64,000 bases of DNA, from contig NZ_RKHX01000004.1 in the NCBI RefSeq assembly GCF_003755175.1, forward strand, positions 248,001 through 312,000. Reading direction: 5' to 3'. The translations under genes and the position numbers were made by a program. Shown here piece after piece: positions 35,700 through 45,084 of the stretch. Within the stretch, counting starts at the first letter, position 1. Each line of letters starts with the position of its first letter. Below the pieces are notes generated by a model. That model saw nothing but the letters and a program-made list of their open reading frames with translations. It was not told where the DNA came from and did no database searches. Source of the DNA: Cellulomonas sp. PhB150. GTDB lineage: Bacteria > Actinomycetota > Actinomycetes > Actinomycetales > Cellulomonadaceae.

Positions 35700-37643
35700 A
35701 TGGCCCCTGCGACCCCGCCCCCCGCGCACGGCACCCCCTCCGACACGGGATCTCGTTCCAGCTTCCCGCCCATCGCGAGCTACGCGTTCCTGTCCGACTG
35801 CGAGTCCAACTGCCTGATCTCCCCCGCCGGCGCGGTCGAGTGGATGTGCGTGCCGCGCCCGGACTCGCCGAGCATCTTCGCCGCGAACCTGGACCGCAGC
35901 GCCGGCTCGTTCCGCGTGGGCCCGCACGGCATCCGGGTGCCGACCGCCCGGCGCTACCTGCCCGGCACCCTCGTGCTCGAGACGACGTGGCAGACCCCCA
36001 CCGGGTGGCTGATCGTGCGGGACGCGATGGTCATGGGGCCGTGGCACAACGAGCAGGAACGCTCGGCCACCCACCGCAGGACCCCCACCGACGACGATGC
36101 CGAGCACATCCTGCTGCGCACCATCACGTGCGTCAGCGGCACGGTCGATCTCGAGGTCACCTGCGCGCCCGCGCCGGACTACGGCCGGACCGATGCGCGC
36201 TGGGACTACACCGGCGGCGGCTACAAGGAGATCCAGGCCGTGCCCGACCCCGAGGTCGGCGGGCCCACCCTCCGGCTCACGTCCAGCCTGCGGCTCGGCA
36301 TCGACGGGCGCACCGCCTCGGCGCGCACGCGGATGACGAACGGCGACAAGGCCTACGTCGCGCTGTCGTGGTCACCGCTGCCCGCGCCGTCGACGTGGGA
36401 CGAGGCCGCGGACATGCTCTGGCGCACGCAGGAGTTCTGGCGCGAGTGGATCACGCAGGGCGTCTTCCCGGACCACCCGTGGCGTACCTACCTGCAGCGC
36501 AGCGCGCTCACGCTCAAGGGCCTGACCTACGCGCCGACGGGCGCACTGCTGGCCGCCGCGACGACGAGCCTGCCCGAGACGCCGGGCGGCGAGCGCAACT
36601 GGGACTACCGCTACGCCTGGATCCGCGACTCGACCTTCGCCCTGTGGGGGCTGTACACGCTCGGCCTGGACCGGGAGGCGAACGACTTCTTCGCGTTCAT
36701 CCACGACGTCTGCCGGGACAACAAGAACCTGCAGATCATGTACGGCGTCGGCGGTGAGGACACGCTGGAGGAGCACGAGCTCAACCACCTGACCGGCTAC
36801 GAGGGCGCGAGCCCGGTGCGGATCGGCAACGGCGCGTACGACCAGCGCCAGCACGACGTCTGGGGCGCGGTGCTCGACTCCGTCTACCTGCACACCAAGT
36901 CGCGCGAGCAGCTGCCCGAGGCGCTGTGGCCGATCCTCAAGCGGCAGGTCGAGGAGGCCATCAAGCACTGGCACGAGCCCGACCGCGGCATCTGGGAGGT
37001 GCGCGGCGAGCCGCAGCACTTCACCTCCAGCAAGCTCATGTGCTGGGTCGCCCTGGACCGCGGCGCCCGTCTGGCGCGGATGCACGACGAGCCGGACTTC
37101 GCCGAGCAGTGGGGCAAGCTGGCCGCCGAGATCCACGCGGACATCTGCGCCAACGGCGTCGACGAGCGGGGGGTGTTCGTGCAGCGGTACGGCTCCGACG
37201 CGCTCGACGCCTCGCTGCTGCTGGTCCCGCTGCTGCGGTTCCTGCCGCCCGACGACGAGCGCGTCCGCGCGACCGTCCTGGCGATCGCGGACGAGCTCAC
37301 GATCGACGGCCTCGTCCTGCGGTACCGCGTCGAGGAGACCGACGACGGCCTCTCCGGCGAGGAGGGCACGTTCACCATCTGCTCGTTCTGGCTGGTCTCG
37401 GCGCTCGTCGAGATCGGGGAGCTCGACCGCGGGCGGGCCCTGTGCGAGCGGCTGCTCTCGTTCGCCAGCACGCTCAACCTGTACGCCGAGGAGATCGAGC
37501 CGCGCTCCGGCCGGCACCTGGGCAACTTCCCGCAGGCGTTCACGCACCTGGCCCTCATCAACGCGGCGATGCACGTCATCCGCGCGGAGGAGCAGGCCGG
37601 GCACGACGGCATCCACTTCGAGCCACCGAACCGCGGCGGCTGA
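35700..37643 (+). CDS. glycoside hydrolase family 15 protein (trehalase/glucoamylase type)
   Basis: A 647-residue cytoplasmic GH15 enzyme of the kind that in mycobacteria acts as trehalase and elsewhere as glucoamylase or glucodextranase. The N-terminal beta-sandwich begins with FPPIASYAFLSDCESNCLISPAGAVEWMCVPRPDSPSIFA; the catalytic barrel contains ETPGGERNWDYRYAWIRDSTFALWGLY, EEGTFTICSFWLVSALVEIG and SGRHLGNFPQAFTHLALINAA (quoted in parts). No signal peptide. Coming directly after the betaine importer, trehalose turnover in osmotic adjustment is an attractive but unproven role. The ATG lacks a clear Shine-Dalgarno; paired hairpins lie in front. Confidence 0.9.
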   Translation: MAPATPPPAHGTPSDTGSRSSFPPIASYAFLSDCESNCLISPAGAVEWMCVPRPDSPSIFAANLDRSAGSFRVGPHGIRVPTARRYLPGTLVLETTWQTPTGWLIVRDAMVMGPWHNEQERSATHRRTPTDDDAEHILLRTITCVSGTVDLEVTCAPAPDYGRTDARWDYTGGGYKEIQAVPDPEVGGPTLRLTSSLRLGIDGRTASARTRMTNGDKAYVALSWSPLPAPSTWDEAADMLWRTQEFWREWITQGVFPDHPWRTYLQRSALTLKGLTYAPTGALLAAATTSLPETPGGERNWDYRYAWIRDSTFALWGLYTLGLDREANDFFAFIHDVCRDNKNLQIMYGVGGEDTLEEHELNHLTGYEGASPVRIGNGAYDQRQHDVWGAVLDSVYLHTKSREQLPEALWPILKRQVEEAIKHWHEPDRGIWEVRGEPQHFTSSKLMCWVALDRGARLARMHDEPDFAEQWGKLAAEIHADICANGVDERGVFVQRYGSDALDASLLLVPLLRFLPPDDERVRATVLAIADELTIDGLVLRYRVEETDDGLSGEEGTFTICSFWLVSALVEIGELDRGRALCERLLSFASTLNLYAEEIEPRSGRHLGNFPQAFTHLALINAAMHVIRAEEQAGHDGIHFEPPNRGG

Positions 37644-37754
37644 AACTCCGGCGGTGGGCGTCAGGCGCCCCGGATACAGTGATCCGGACGATCGGGTCGA
37701 GTCGGGCACCACGCCCGCCCCGGCCCGCCGTCGTTCCGACGACGAGGAGAACCG

Positions 37755-38384
37755 ATGCACCGGGGCTGGGCCGCTCTCGCCATGGCGGCGCTCGTGCTCG
37801 CCTCCTCCACGGCGTGCACGTCCGACGACGCGCCGGACGGGCCGATGACGACCGCGGTGACCACCCCCGCGACGACGACCGCACCTCCGAGCCCGACGCC
37901 TACGGCGACGCCGACCGCCGCGGCGGAGGGGCCGATCGACCGGACCGACACCGACCTCGGCATCATCTTCACCGACCTGCCGGATGTCACTGGCGACGCC
38001 AAGGCCGCCGTCGACGTCTACACGCTGTACGAGGCCGACTTCTGGAAGGCGCTGACCACGGCGAAGATCCCGGCCGAGCTGCGGGCGATCACCTCTCCCG
38101 CGGTCTACACGAACGTCAAGAGCCAGGTCGACGGGAACGCCAAGGCGGGCACGACGCTGTCCGGCGCGAACCGCGTGCAGCTCGTCGACGTCAAGGCTGA
38201 CGCCGACTCCGCCTCCATCGAGACCTGCCAGGTCTCGTCGGACTGGCTGTTCACGCTCAAGGACGGCAGCACCAAGACCGGGCCCGAGGCCGGCTTCGAC
38301 CCGATCATCATCAAGGTCACCATGACCCACGCGGCGGGCAGCCCCTGGACCGTCGACACCTACACCGCGGGCGACGCATGCTGA
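37755..38384 (+). CDS. hypothetical lipoprotein with Thr/Pro linker
   Basis: A 209-residue exported lipoprotein: signal peptide ending in lipobox SSTAC (Cys at residue 21), a Thr/Pro/Ala-rich linker (about residues 30-57) that suggests a surface stalk, and a compact C-terminal domain of about 150 residues with one Cys pair candidate (TCQVSS and the terminal C). The domain resembles small alpha/beta NTF2-like folds only loosely. Overlaps the next gene by 7 bases, so the two are cotranslated. ACGAGGAGAACCG precedes the ATG. Confidence 0.75.
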   Translation: MHRGWAALAMAALVLASSTACTSDDAPDGPMTTAVTTPATTTAPPSPTPTATPTAAAEGPIDRTDTDLGIIFTDLPDVTGDAKAAVDVYTLYEADFWKALTTAKIPAELRAITSPAVYTNVKSQVDGNAKAGTTLSGANRVQLVDVKADADSASIETCQVSSDWLFTLKDGSTKTGPEAGFDPIIIKVTMTHAAGSPWTVDTYTAGDAC

Positions 38385-39400
38385 ACCGCGCCCTCGCCTT
38401 CTCCGTGACGCTGCTGATCGCCGGCGCCGCCACGATCGTCTCGGCCACGGGGGCGGCAGCCGACGGGTCGCTGTGCGGTCACACCGCGTGCGACACCGCC
38501 GAGGGCCACAGCTCGGGCGGCACCGTCAGCGTCACCGTGACCGGGACAGGCACGAGCACCGGCGGCTCGTACACGATCCCCGAGCAGCACCTCACCACGC
38601 CCCCGGTCTGCTACTACGACTTCCTCATGACCGGCAAGGAGTACGCCGCGGTGTGGGGGCCGGGCGGCTCGTTCACCCAGCTGCAGCACAACCTTCCGGA
38701 GGAGGACCGGTTCTCCCCGGAGCCCCATTACCAGGACCACAAGGACGACGACGAGGGCGGCTACTGGTATCCGTACTGCGACGTCCAGCGGTGGACCGGG
38801 ACCACGGATGGGTACAACGCGGCCTGGAAGCAGTACTACGGCACGCACGACACCGTCTACGTCGAGGCCGACGACACCCCGCCCACCGACGTCGAGGTGC
38901 CGCCCGAGGAGCTCGCGCGCATCGCCTACAAGGCGACGACCCTGCCCGACGGCCACATCCGCTGGAACCCCAGCCGGACCGACGACGGCGCGACGTTCGT
39001 CGGGCTCGACACCTGGGTCTGGCTCGACGACCCGACCACGTCGGTCAGCGTGACGGCGACGATCCCCAGCGGCACGAGCGCGACCGTGACGGCAACGCTC
39101 GACGACATGGTCGTCGGGGCCGACGGCGCGCGCACGACGGACTGCGGAGGCCCCGGCGTCGCCTGGACCGCCGGCGCGGAGCACACCCCCTGCGCGATCA
39201 CCTTCGACCGCTCGTCGGCCAACCTCCCGGTCAAGGCCGGCCACGACGAACCCACCGCGACCATGACCGCGGTGAGCACGTGGCGCGCGTCGTGGACCTC
39301 GAACCGCGATCCCGGCACGCACGACCTCGCGAACCTGACACGGACCGCGACCGCCGAGGTCCCGGTCGCGGAGATCCAGTCGGTCGTCAGCGGGAGCTGA
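38378..39400 (+). CDS. hypothetical secreted protein
   Basis: A 340-residue protein with a signal peptide (MLNRALAFSVTLLIAGAATIVSATGAAADG; cleavage near GAAA-DG) and no recognised domain. The mature part is rich in Thr, Asp and Tyr, with several Cys (CGHTACDT, VCYYDF, YPYCDV, TDCGG, TPCAI) that could form disulfides outside the cell. Its beta-strand pattern (TSVSVTATIPSGTSATVTATLDDMVV) suggests an all-beta fold. Its last 14 bases overlap the DUF2254 gene tail-to-tail. Coupled to the upstream lipoprotein. Confidence 0.75.
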   Translation: MLNRALAFSVTLLIAGAATIVSATGAAADGSLCGHTACDTAEGHSSGGTVSVTVTGTGTSTGGSYTIPEQHLTTPPVCYYDFLMTGKEYAAVWGPGGSFTQLQHNLPEEDRFSPEPHYQDHKDDDEGGYWYPYCDVQRWTGTTDGYNAAWKQYYGTHDTVYVEADDTPPTDVEVPPEELARIAYKATTLPDGHIRWNPSRTDDGATFVGLDTWVWLDDPTTSVSVTATIPSGTSATVTATLDDMVVGADGARTTDCGGPGVAWTAGAEHTPCAITFDRSSANLPVKAGHDEPTATMTAVSTWRASWTSNRDPGTHDLANLTRTATAEVPVAEIQSVVSGS

Positions 39401-40673
39401 TGCCCGCCGCCCGGGAGAGCGCGCGGCCGCGGGTGCCACCCAGGCCCTGCCGGTCCGCGGTGAGCGCGACGGCCGCCAGCTCCGCGTCTCCGCCGGTGAC
39501 GAGCGCGCCGAGCCGCTCCCGGAGCTGCACCAGCGGTGCGGCCCGCTCGTCGTCGAGGTCGACCACCAGGTCGTCGAGGATCGCGGTGAGACGACGCGTG
39601 ACCTGCGGCTGCCCCTGCCCGAACACCGTGATCTCCAGCAGGGCGAGGTCCACGACGTCCTGCCAGGTGGCTCGGGGCACGACGACGACGCCGTCGCCCG
39701 CACGCAGCACCCGCGGACCGAGCCGGAGCACCGACGTCTCGCGCAGCACCTCCTCGATCTCGTCGAGCGACCGCACGGCCGTCGTCGGGTCGTTGACCGC
39801 CGGCGAGAGGGCGCGCAGCGCGATGTCGACGAGCAGCCGCAGCGCATAGAGCGGGTCGTGCCGCAGCGAGCGCTCGACGTCGACGACGAGGCAGCGCGCG
39901 AGGATGCCGTCCAGGCCCGGGCCGTGCACGCGTACGACGGGCGTGCCGCGCGACACCGAGTCCCCGATCTGGACCAGCACCTCGAGCCGCGAGCCCGTGC
40001 GGCGCGCGTTGCGCAGCAGCCGCCGCACGTCGATCGCCACCACCTGCCCGGTGTGCCCGCCGTAGCGCAGCTCCCGCACGGGCCGGTCGTCCTCGGCCAG
40101 CTCCTCCTCGACCACGTCGACGCGGCGCGCAGTGTGCAGCCGGCGGGCCATCCCGCCGCGGGCCGTGCGGCCCAGGTGGGAGAGGACCGCGTCGACCCGC
40201 ACCCGGCTGCCGACCGAGTGCAGCAGCGCGATGAACGCGAGCAGGCTGACGAACAGCAGCAGGACGGCGATGCCGACGGTCCAGATCGCGCCGGACTCGA
40301 CCTCGTCGGGCACGACGACCACGCTGAGGAACGCGTAGGCGACCGTCCCGACGAAGATCGCGAGGATGACCTGCGTCGAGCGGGCGCGCAGGAAGTAGGA
40401 CACCGAGCGCGGCGAGTACTGGCTCGACCCGAACTGCAGGAGCAGCACCACGAAGGAGAACACGAACCCCGTGAAGGTCACCATCCCGCCGCCGACGGCC
40501 GTGAGGATGCCGGTCATCGCGGACGCCGAGACCAGGTCGGAGACCGGCAGCACGCCGTCGAGCAGCGCCATCTGCACCGCGACGTACGCCCCGAGCAGCA
40601 CACCGATCGTGGGCAGCACCCAGAACGCCCGCTCCCACCACAGCCGCGCCCGCAGCCCGCTGAACCCCCGCAT
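39387..40673 (-). CDS. DUF2254 family membrane protein
   Basis: A 428-residue membrane protein that matches the DUF2254 pattern: four N-terminal helices (about residues 15-170) including GGGMVTFTGFVFSFVVLLLQFGSSQYSPR, then a cytoplasmic domain with GGHTGQVVAIDVRRLLRNARRTGSRLEVLVQIGDSVSRGTPVVRVHG and SPAVNDPTTAVRSLDEIEEVLRE (quoted in parts). No function is established for the family. It is divergent from the ATP-grasp/alpha-E gene by 105 bases. Confidence 0.85.
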   Translation of the reverse strand: MRGFSGLRARLWWERAFWVLPTIGVLLGAYVAVQMALLDGVLPVSDLVSASAMTGILTAVGGGMVTFTGFVFSFVVLLLQFGSSQYSPRSVSYFLRARSTQVILAIFVGTVAYAFLSVVVVPDEVESGAIWTVGIAVLLLFVSLLAFIALLHSVGSRVRVDAVLSHLGRTARGGMARRLHTARRVDVVEEELAEDDRPVRELRYGGHTGQVVAIDVRRLLRNARRTGSRLEVLVQIGDSVSRGTPVVRVHGPGLDGILARCLVVDVERSLRHDPLYALRLLVDIALRALSPAVNDPTTAVRSLDEIEEVLRETSVLRLGPRVLRAGDGVVVVPRATWQDVVDLALLEITVFGQGQPQVTRRLTAILDDLVVDLDDERAAPLVQLRERLGALVTGGDAELAAVALTADRQGLGGTRGRALSRAAGISSR

Positions 40674-40778
40674 GGGCCGACCGTACCGAGCACGAGCGTG
40701 CGCGAACGGGCGACCCGCCCAGGCCGGGGGGCGTGCCGGAGGCGCGCACCTGCCCGGTCATAGGCCAGACTCCCGGGT

Positions 40779-43253
40779 GTGACCGACCTGCTCTCGTCCC
40801 CGCGGCCGTCCGCGGACGGGAGCCCTCCCGAGCACCGCCCGGACTGGGGCTGGCTCGCGGACCCGGCCGATGCCCCGGACCCCGCCGCGCTCGAGCGCGC
40901 GCGGGAGGACGCCGAGCGGCTCCTCGCGGACCACGGCGTCACCTACGGCGCGGACCGCCCCGAGGGCGCCGGGCCCTGGCGCCTGGACCCCGCCCCGGTC
41001 ACGGTCGACGAGGCCGAGTGGTCCGACCTCGACGCGGGGCTGGTGCAGCGTGCGGAGCTGCTCGACGCCGTCCTGCAGGACGTCTACGGCGCGCGCCGGC
41101 TGCTGACCGACTCGCTTCTCCCGCCGACGTCCGTCGTCGCGCACCCCGGCTTCCTGCGGGCGGTCGACGGGCTGCGCCTGCCCGGCGGGCGCGAGCTCGT
41201 CCTCACGGCGACCGACCTGGTCCGCGACCCGGCCGGCGGCTGGCGAGCCGTCGCCGACCGCACGCAGGCGCCCTCGGGCGCCGGGTACGCGATGGAGGGG
41301 CGACGCGTCGTCTCGCAGGTGCTCGCCAACGTCTACCGGCAGGCCTCCATCCAGCGCATCGGCCCGTTCTTCCACGCGATGCGCGGCGCTCTGCGCGACG
41401 TCGCCCCCGCGCACGCCGAGCAGCCGCGCATCGTGCTGCTCACCTCTGGCCCGGCCAGCGAGACGGCGTTCGACCAGGCCTACCTCGCCTCGATGCTCGG
41501 CCTGCCGCTCGTCGAGGGCACGGACCTGCTGGTGCGCGACGGCCGCGTGTGGCTGCGTGCGCTCGACGGCCTCGAGCCCGTCGACGTGGTGCTGCGCCGC
41601 GTGGACGCCGAGTGGTGCGACCCGCTCGACCTGCGCACGGGGTCGCGGCTCGGTGTCCCCGGCCTGGTCCGCTCGCTGCGCGCCGGCAACGTGAGCGTCG
41701 TCAACCCGCTGGGCGCCTCCGTGCTGGAGAACCCCGCGCTGCTGGCCTACCTGCCGCGCCTGGCCCGCACGATCCTCGACCAGGACCTCGTGCTCCCCTC
41801 GGCCCCGACGTGGTGGGCGGGCGACCCGGCCGGCCTCTCGCACGTCCTGGCCCACCTCGACGAGCTGGTCGTCCTGCCGACCGTCCGCCGTACCGCGCCC
41901 GGCCTCATCCAGGGCTGGACCCTCGACGCCGCCGGGCGCGAGCGGCTCGCGGCGCGGATCGCGGCCGAGCCGTGGGCCTGGGCCGGGCAGGAGCCTGGCC
42001 ACCGTCCCGACGGGGACGGCGGGTCCCAGTCGGCGATGCTGCGCACCTACGCGGTCGCGCACCGCGGCTCGTACGCGGTGATGGCCGGCGGGCTGGCCCG
42101 CGTGGCCGGGTCAGCCGTGGTGTCGTCGTCGTCCGGGGCCGTCGCCAAGGACGTGTGGGTGCTGTCCAGCCAGACGGAGCAGGCCGCGGAGGACACGTCC
42201 CTCGAGGTCACCAGCGGCGGTCGGCGGCAGGCCGCCGGCATCTCGCCGCGCACCGCCGAGAACCTGTGGTGGATGGGCCGCTACGCCGAGCGGGCCGAGG
42301 ACCGTGCACGGCTGCTGCGCGTGGTGGTCGACCGCTGGGACGACTTCCACGCGCGCCCGCGCTCGGCCGGCGGCCGCGCGCTGTCGGTGCTGATCGGCGG
42401 CCTCGAGCCCGACGACGAGCGCACGGGCGCGAGCCTGCGCGAGCTGGCCCTCGAGGCCCGGACGGCCACGTCCGTCGCGTCCGCCCTGCGGCGGCTCGGC
42501 TCGTCGGCCGCGACCGTCCGCGACCAGCTCTCGAGCGAGACGTTCGGCCCGCTGGCCCGCATCGAGCGCGTCCTGCGCGCCGAGCGCGGCAGGCGACGGC
42601 CCGCGCCCGACGAGGCCCTCGACCTGGGCCGCCTCGACGACCCGCGCCTCGCCACCGCGGGCCTGCGGCCCGTGCTGGACCAGGTGCTCGAGGCGCTGCA
42701 CGCCGTGGCCGGCATCGCCGCGGAAGGGCTCGTGCGCGACGTCGGCTGGCGGTTCCTCGACGCGGGCCGCCGCATCGAGCGCGCGCAGCACGTCGTCGGG
42801 CACCTGCAGGCGACGCTCGTCGAGCACCGCGCACCGGCCGTCGAGGGCTTCCTCGTCGACGCGGTGGTCCTCTCCCACGACTCGTCGATCACGTTCCGCC
42901 GCCGCTACACCTCGGGCGCCGGCGTCCCCGCCGTGCTCGACCTGCTGCTGCTCGACCGCACCAACCCGCGCGCGCTGGCCTTCCAGCTGGACCGGCTCAC
43001 GGACGACCTCGGCACGGTGCCGGGCGCCGAGCACCTCCTGTCCGACGTCGCGGACCTGGTCGCGGAGCTCGACCCGGCGACCGTCGCGGAGGCCGACGGG
43101 CGCCGCGACCGGCTCGGCGAGGCGCTCGAGTCGATGTCGTGGCGACTGCGCTCGGCGGCCGACGAGATCCAGCGCGTGCACTTCGCCCGGCCCGGGCCGA
43201 GCCGCGCGCTCGAGGACCCGTGGGACGCGGCCGACGAGGTGGACCGCCCGTGA
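40779..43253 (+). CDS. circularly permuted ATP-grasp / alpha-E domain fusion protein
   Basis: An 824-residue cytoplasmic fusion. Residues about 60-475 are a circularly permuted type 2 ATP-grasp (QASIQRIGPFFHAMRG, VVNPLGASVLENPALLAYLP, the DUF404/DUF407 region), the class predicted to ligate amino acids or peptides using ATP. From about residue 487 (AGISPRTAENLWWMGRYAERAEDRARLLRVV) it is an alpha-E (DUF403) all-helical domain. In many genomes these are two genes next to a transglutaminase; here they are fused and the transglutaminase follows with a 4-base overlap. The biochemical substrate of such systems is unknown. GTG start at 40779. Confidence 0.88.
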   Translation: MTDLLSSPRPSADGSPPEHRPDWGWLADPADAPDPAALERAREDAERLLADHGVTYGADRPEGAGPWRLDPAPVTVDEAEWSDLDAGLVQRAELLDAVLQDVYGARRLLTDSLLPPTSVVAHPGFLRAVDGLRLPGGRELVLTATDLVRDPAGGWRAVADRTQAPSGAGYAMEGRRVVSQVLANVYRQASIQRIGPFFHAMRGALRDVAPAHAEQPRIVLLTSGPASETAFDQAYLASMLGLPLVEGTDLLVRDGRVWLRALDGLEPVDVVLRRVDAEWCDPLDLRTGSRLGVPGLVRSLRAGNVSVVNPLGASVLENPALLAYLPRLARTILDQDLVLPSAPTWWAGDPAGLSHVLAHLDELVVLPTVRRTAPGLIQGWTLDAAGRERLAARIAAEPWAWAGQEPGHRPDGDGGSQSAMLRTYAVAHRGSYAVMAGGLARVAGSAVVSSSSGAVAKDVWVLSSQTEQAAEDTSLEVTSGGRRQAAGISPRTAENLWWMGRYAERAEDRARLLRVVVDRWDDFHARPRSAGGRALSVLIGGLEPDDERTGASLRELALEARTATSVASALRRLGSSAATVRDQLSSETFGPLARIERVLRAERGRRRPAPDEALDLGRLDDPRLATAGLRPVLDQVLEALHAVAGIAAEGLVRDVGWRFLDAGRRIERAQHVVGHLQATLVEHRAPAVEGFLVDAVVLSHDSSITFRRRYTSGAGVPAVLDLLLLDRTNPRALAFQLDRLTDDLGTVPGAEHLLSDVADLVAELDPATVAEADGRRDRLGEALESMSWRLRSAADEIQRVHFARPGPSRALEDPWDAADEVDRP

Positions 43254-44170
43254 CGCGCACCTACGACCTCGTGCACCGCACCACCTACACCTACGGCGGC
43301 CCGGTCACCGACTCCTACGGCCGCACGACGATGACGCCGCGGGACCTGCCGGGCCAGGCCGTGCTGGCCGCGGCCGTCGAGGTGGACCCCGCGCCCGCCG
43401 ACACCTCGACCCACATCGACTACTACGGCAACCGGACCACGTACTACGGCGTGACCCGCGCGCACACCCGGCTCGTGGTCACCGCGCGGTCGACGATCGA
43501 GGTCAGCCGCGTCGCCGCGACGCTCGACTCGCTCCCGGCGGTCACCTGGGAGGACACCGCACGGTCGGTCGAGACGGGCGACTCCGCCGCGGCGGTCTCG
43601 CCCGACGTGCTCGTCGCGCTGCGCGAGCTGGTCCTGCCCTCCACGCACGCCGTGCCGGGCGACGAGGTGCGCGCGTGGGCGGAGCCCTCGTTCACGCCGG
43701 ACCGGCCCCTCGGCGAGCTGCTCGTCGACCTCGCCCACCGCATCCGCACGGAGCTCGCCTACCGGTCGGGCTCGACCACCGTCTCGACCACGCAGGCGCA
43801 GCTGCTCGCCCAGGGCGCGGGCGTGTGCCAGGACTTCGCGCACCTGATGATCGCCGCGCTGCGGGCCCACGGGCTGCCCGCGCGCTACGTCTCGGGCTAC
43901 ATCGAGACGCGACCCCCGGCCGGCCGGCCGAAGCTGCGGGGGGCGGACGCCTCGCACGCGTGGGTCTCGGCCTGGGTGCCGGGCGCGGGCTGGGTGGACA
44001 TCGACCCGACCAACGACCAGTTCGTCGACGACCGGTACGTGGTGCTCGGCTGGGGGCGTGACTACCAGGACGTCCCGCCGCTGCGCGGGGTCATCTTCAC
44101 CGAGGGGTCGGGCTCGCGGCTCAGCGTCGCCGTGGACCTGGTGCCGGCCGGTTCCGAGCCGTTCTCCTGA
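43250..44170 (+). CDS. transglutaminase-like cysteine protease family protein
   Basis: A 306-residue protein with an N-terminal beta domain (YDLVHRTTYTYGGPVTDSYG) of the bacterial transglutaminase N type and a papain-like core. The catalytic triad is intact: Cys193 (GAGVCQDFAHL), His236 (ASHAWVSAW) and Asp252 (DIDPTND). Such proteins may hydrolyse or transfer amide bonds; beside the ATP-grasp/alpha-E protein it could remove or exchange the peptide tag that system is predicted to attach. The GTG overlaps the upstream stop (GTGA). No signal peptide, so cytoplasmic. Confidence 0.9.
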   Translation: MTRTYDLVHRTTYTYGGPVTDSYGRTTMTPRDLPGQAVLAAAVEVDPAPADTSTHIDYYGNRTTYYGVTRAHTRLVVTARSTIEVSRVAATLDSLPAVTWEDTARSVETGDSAAAVSPDVLVALRELVLPSTHAVPGDEVRAWAEPSFTPDRPLGELLVDLAHRIRTELAYRSGSTTVSTTQAQLLAQGAGVCQDFAHLMIAALRAHGLPARYVSGYIETRPPAGRPKLRGADASHAWVSAWVPGAGWVDIDPTNDQFVDDRYVVLGWGRDYQDVPPLRGVIFTEGSGSRLSVAVDLVPAGSEPFS

Positions 44171-44173
44171 CGC

Positions 44174-45037
44174 TCAGCGGTGCGGCGTCGCGCGGTCGCG
44201 CAGCTCGTCGGACGTGACGACGAACCCGCCCGCGTCGACCACCGTCCCGCCGACCGCCCGCCACAGCGCCGCGACCACGCGCGCCATCGACGGCATGACC
44301 CGGTCGCGCGCGATGACGTGCAGGGGCGAGGGCGTCTCCGTCTCGAGCTCGCCGGGCTCGAGCGGCTCCCACGTCACGCGGTAGGCCCACGGGCCGTGCT
44401 CGCGCCAGTCGAGGCTGCCGAGCACCACGGGGCCGTTCGTCGCGCGGGACATCGTGAGCGTGACCGCGCCGTCGTAGTCGAACACGGCCGTGACGCCGAA
44501 CGGCTGCGGTCCGGGATCGGCGGAGCCGTTCGGCCGGGGCAGGTCCACCGGACCGAGCCGCGCACCGGCCAGGGCGGGGCGGACGAGAGGGACCGCGTCG
44601 ACCGCGGCCATGGGCTCGGCGGACCAGAGCGTGAGGGTCACGTCGGCGTTCCGGTCCGGCACGAGCGAGAGCGCACGGTCGGGCGAGACCACGAGCCCGC
44701 CGGTGCGGCGGGCCGCCGCGGTCATCCAGCCGACGGCACGGTCGCCGCCCTCGGCCAGGCCGTACACGTCGTGGTCGGGCGAGGGTGCCGGTCCGACGAG
44801 CACCCCGGCGTCACCGAGCCGCAGCCGGCCCAGCGTGGCGACGGCTGCCTCCTGCACGACCACGCCCCGGAATCGCGCGCCGGCCATCCTCGTCGCGGGT
44901 GCGCTGGCCACGGGCACGGCCTCCCAGGCCGCGGCGGCGAACCACGCGCCGGCGAGCGCGAGCACGTCCGTACCTCTCGGCAGGGCCACGACGTGCTGGC
45001 CGTCGAGCTCCGCGGGGACACCCCAGACCTGGCTCAT
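44174..45037 (-). CDS. hypothetical protein, paralogue of the protein at 19500-20633
   Basis: A 287-residue protein of unrecognised family that aligns along most of its length with the 377-residue protein at 19500-20633: LDGQHVVALPRGTD with FAAAAWEAV near the start, AARRTGGLVV in the middle, and AYRVTWEPLEPGELE...ARVVAALWRAVGGTVVDAGGFVV at the end. It lacks about 90 residues present in the other copy. No membrane segment or signal. It converges on the transglutaminase gene with a 3-base gap. Function unknown. Confidence 0.75.
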   Translation of the reverse strand: MSQVWGVPAELDGQHVVALPRGTDVLALAGAWFAAAAWEAVPVASAPATRMAGARFRGVVVQEAAVATLGRLRLGDAGVLVGPAPSPDHDVYGLAEGGDRAVGWMTAAARRTGGLVVSPDRALSLVPDRNADVTLTLWSAEPMAAVDAVPLVRPALAGARLGPVDLPRPNGSADPGPQPFGVTAVFDYDGAVTLTMSRATNGPVVLGSLDWREHGPWAYRVTWEPLEPGELETETPSPLHVIARDRVMPSMARVVAALWRAVGGTVVDAGGFVVTSDELRDRATPHR

Positions 45038-45084
45038 GGCCGGACGCTAGCGAGTCAATGTTTCGGCCATGTGTGTGATCCGCT

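Noticed and set aside
40733..43300. Alternative long frame across the ATP-grasp/alpha-E gene
   Set aside because: The translation is an Arg/Pro/Gly-rich shadow, while the frame 40779-43253 carries clear domain motifs. Only its last part, in frame with the transglutaminase, is real.
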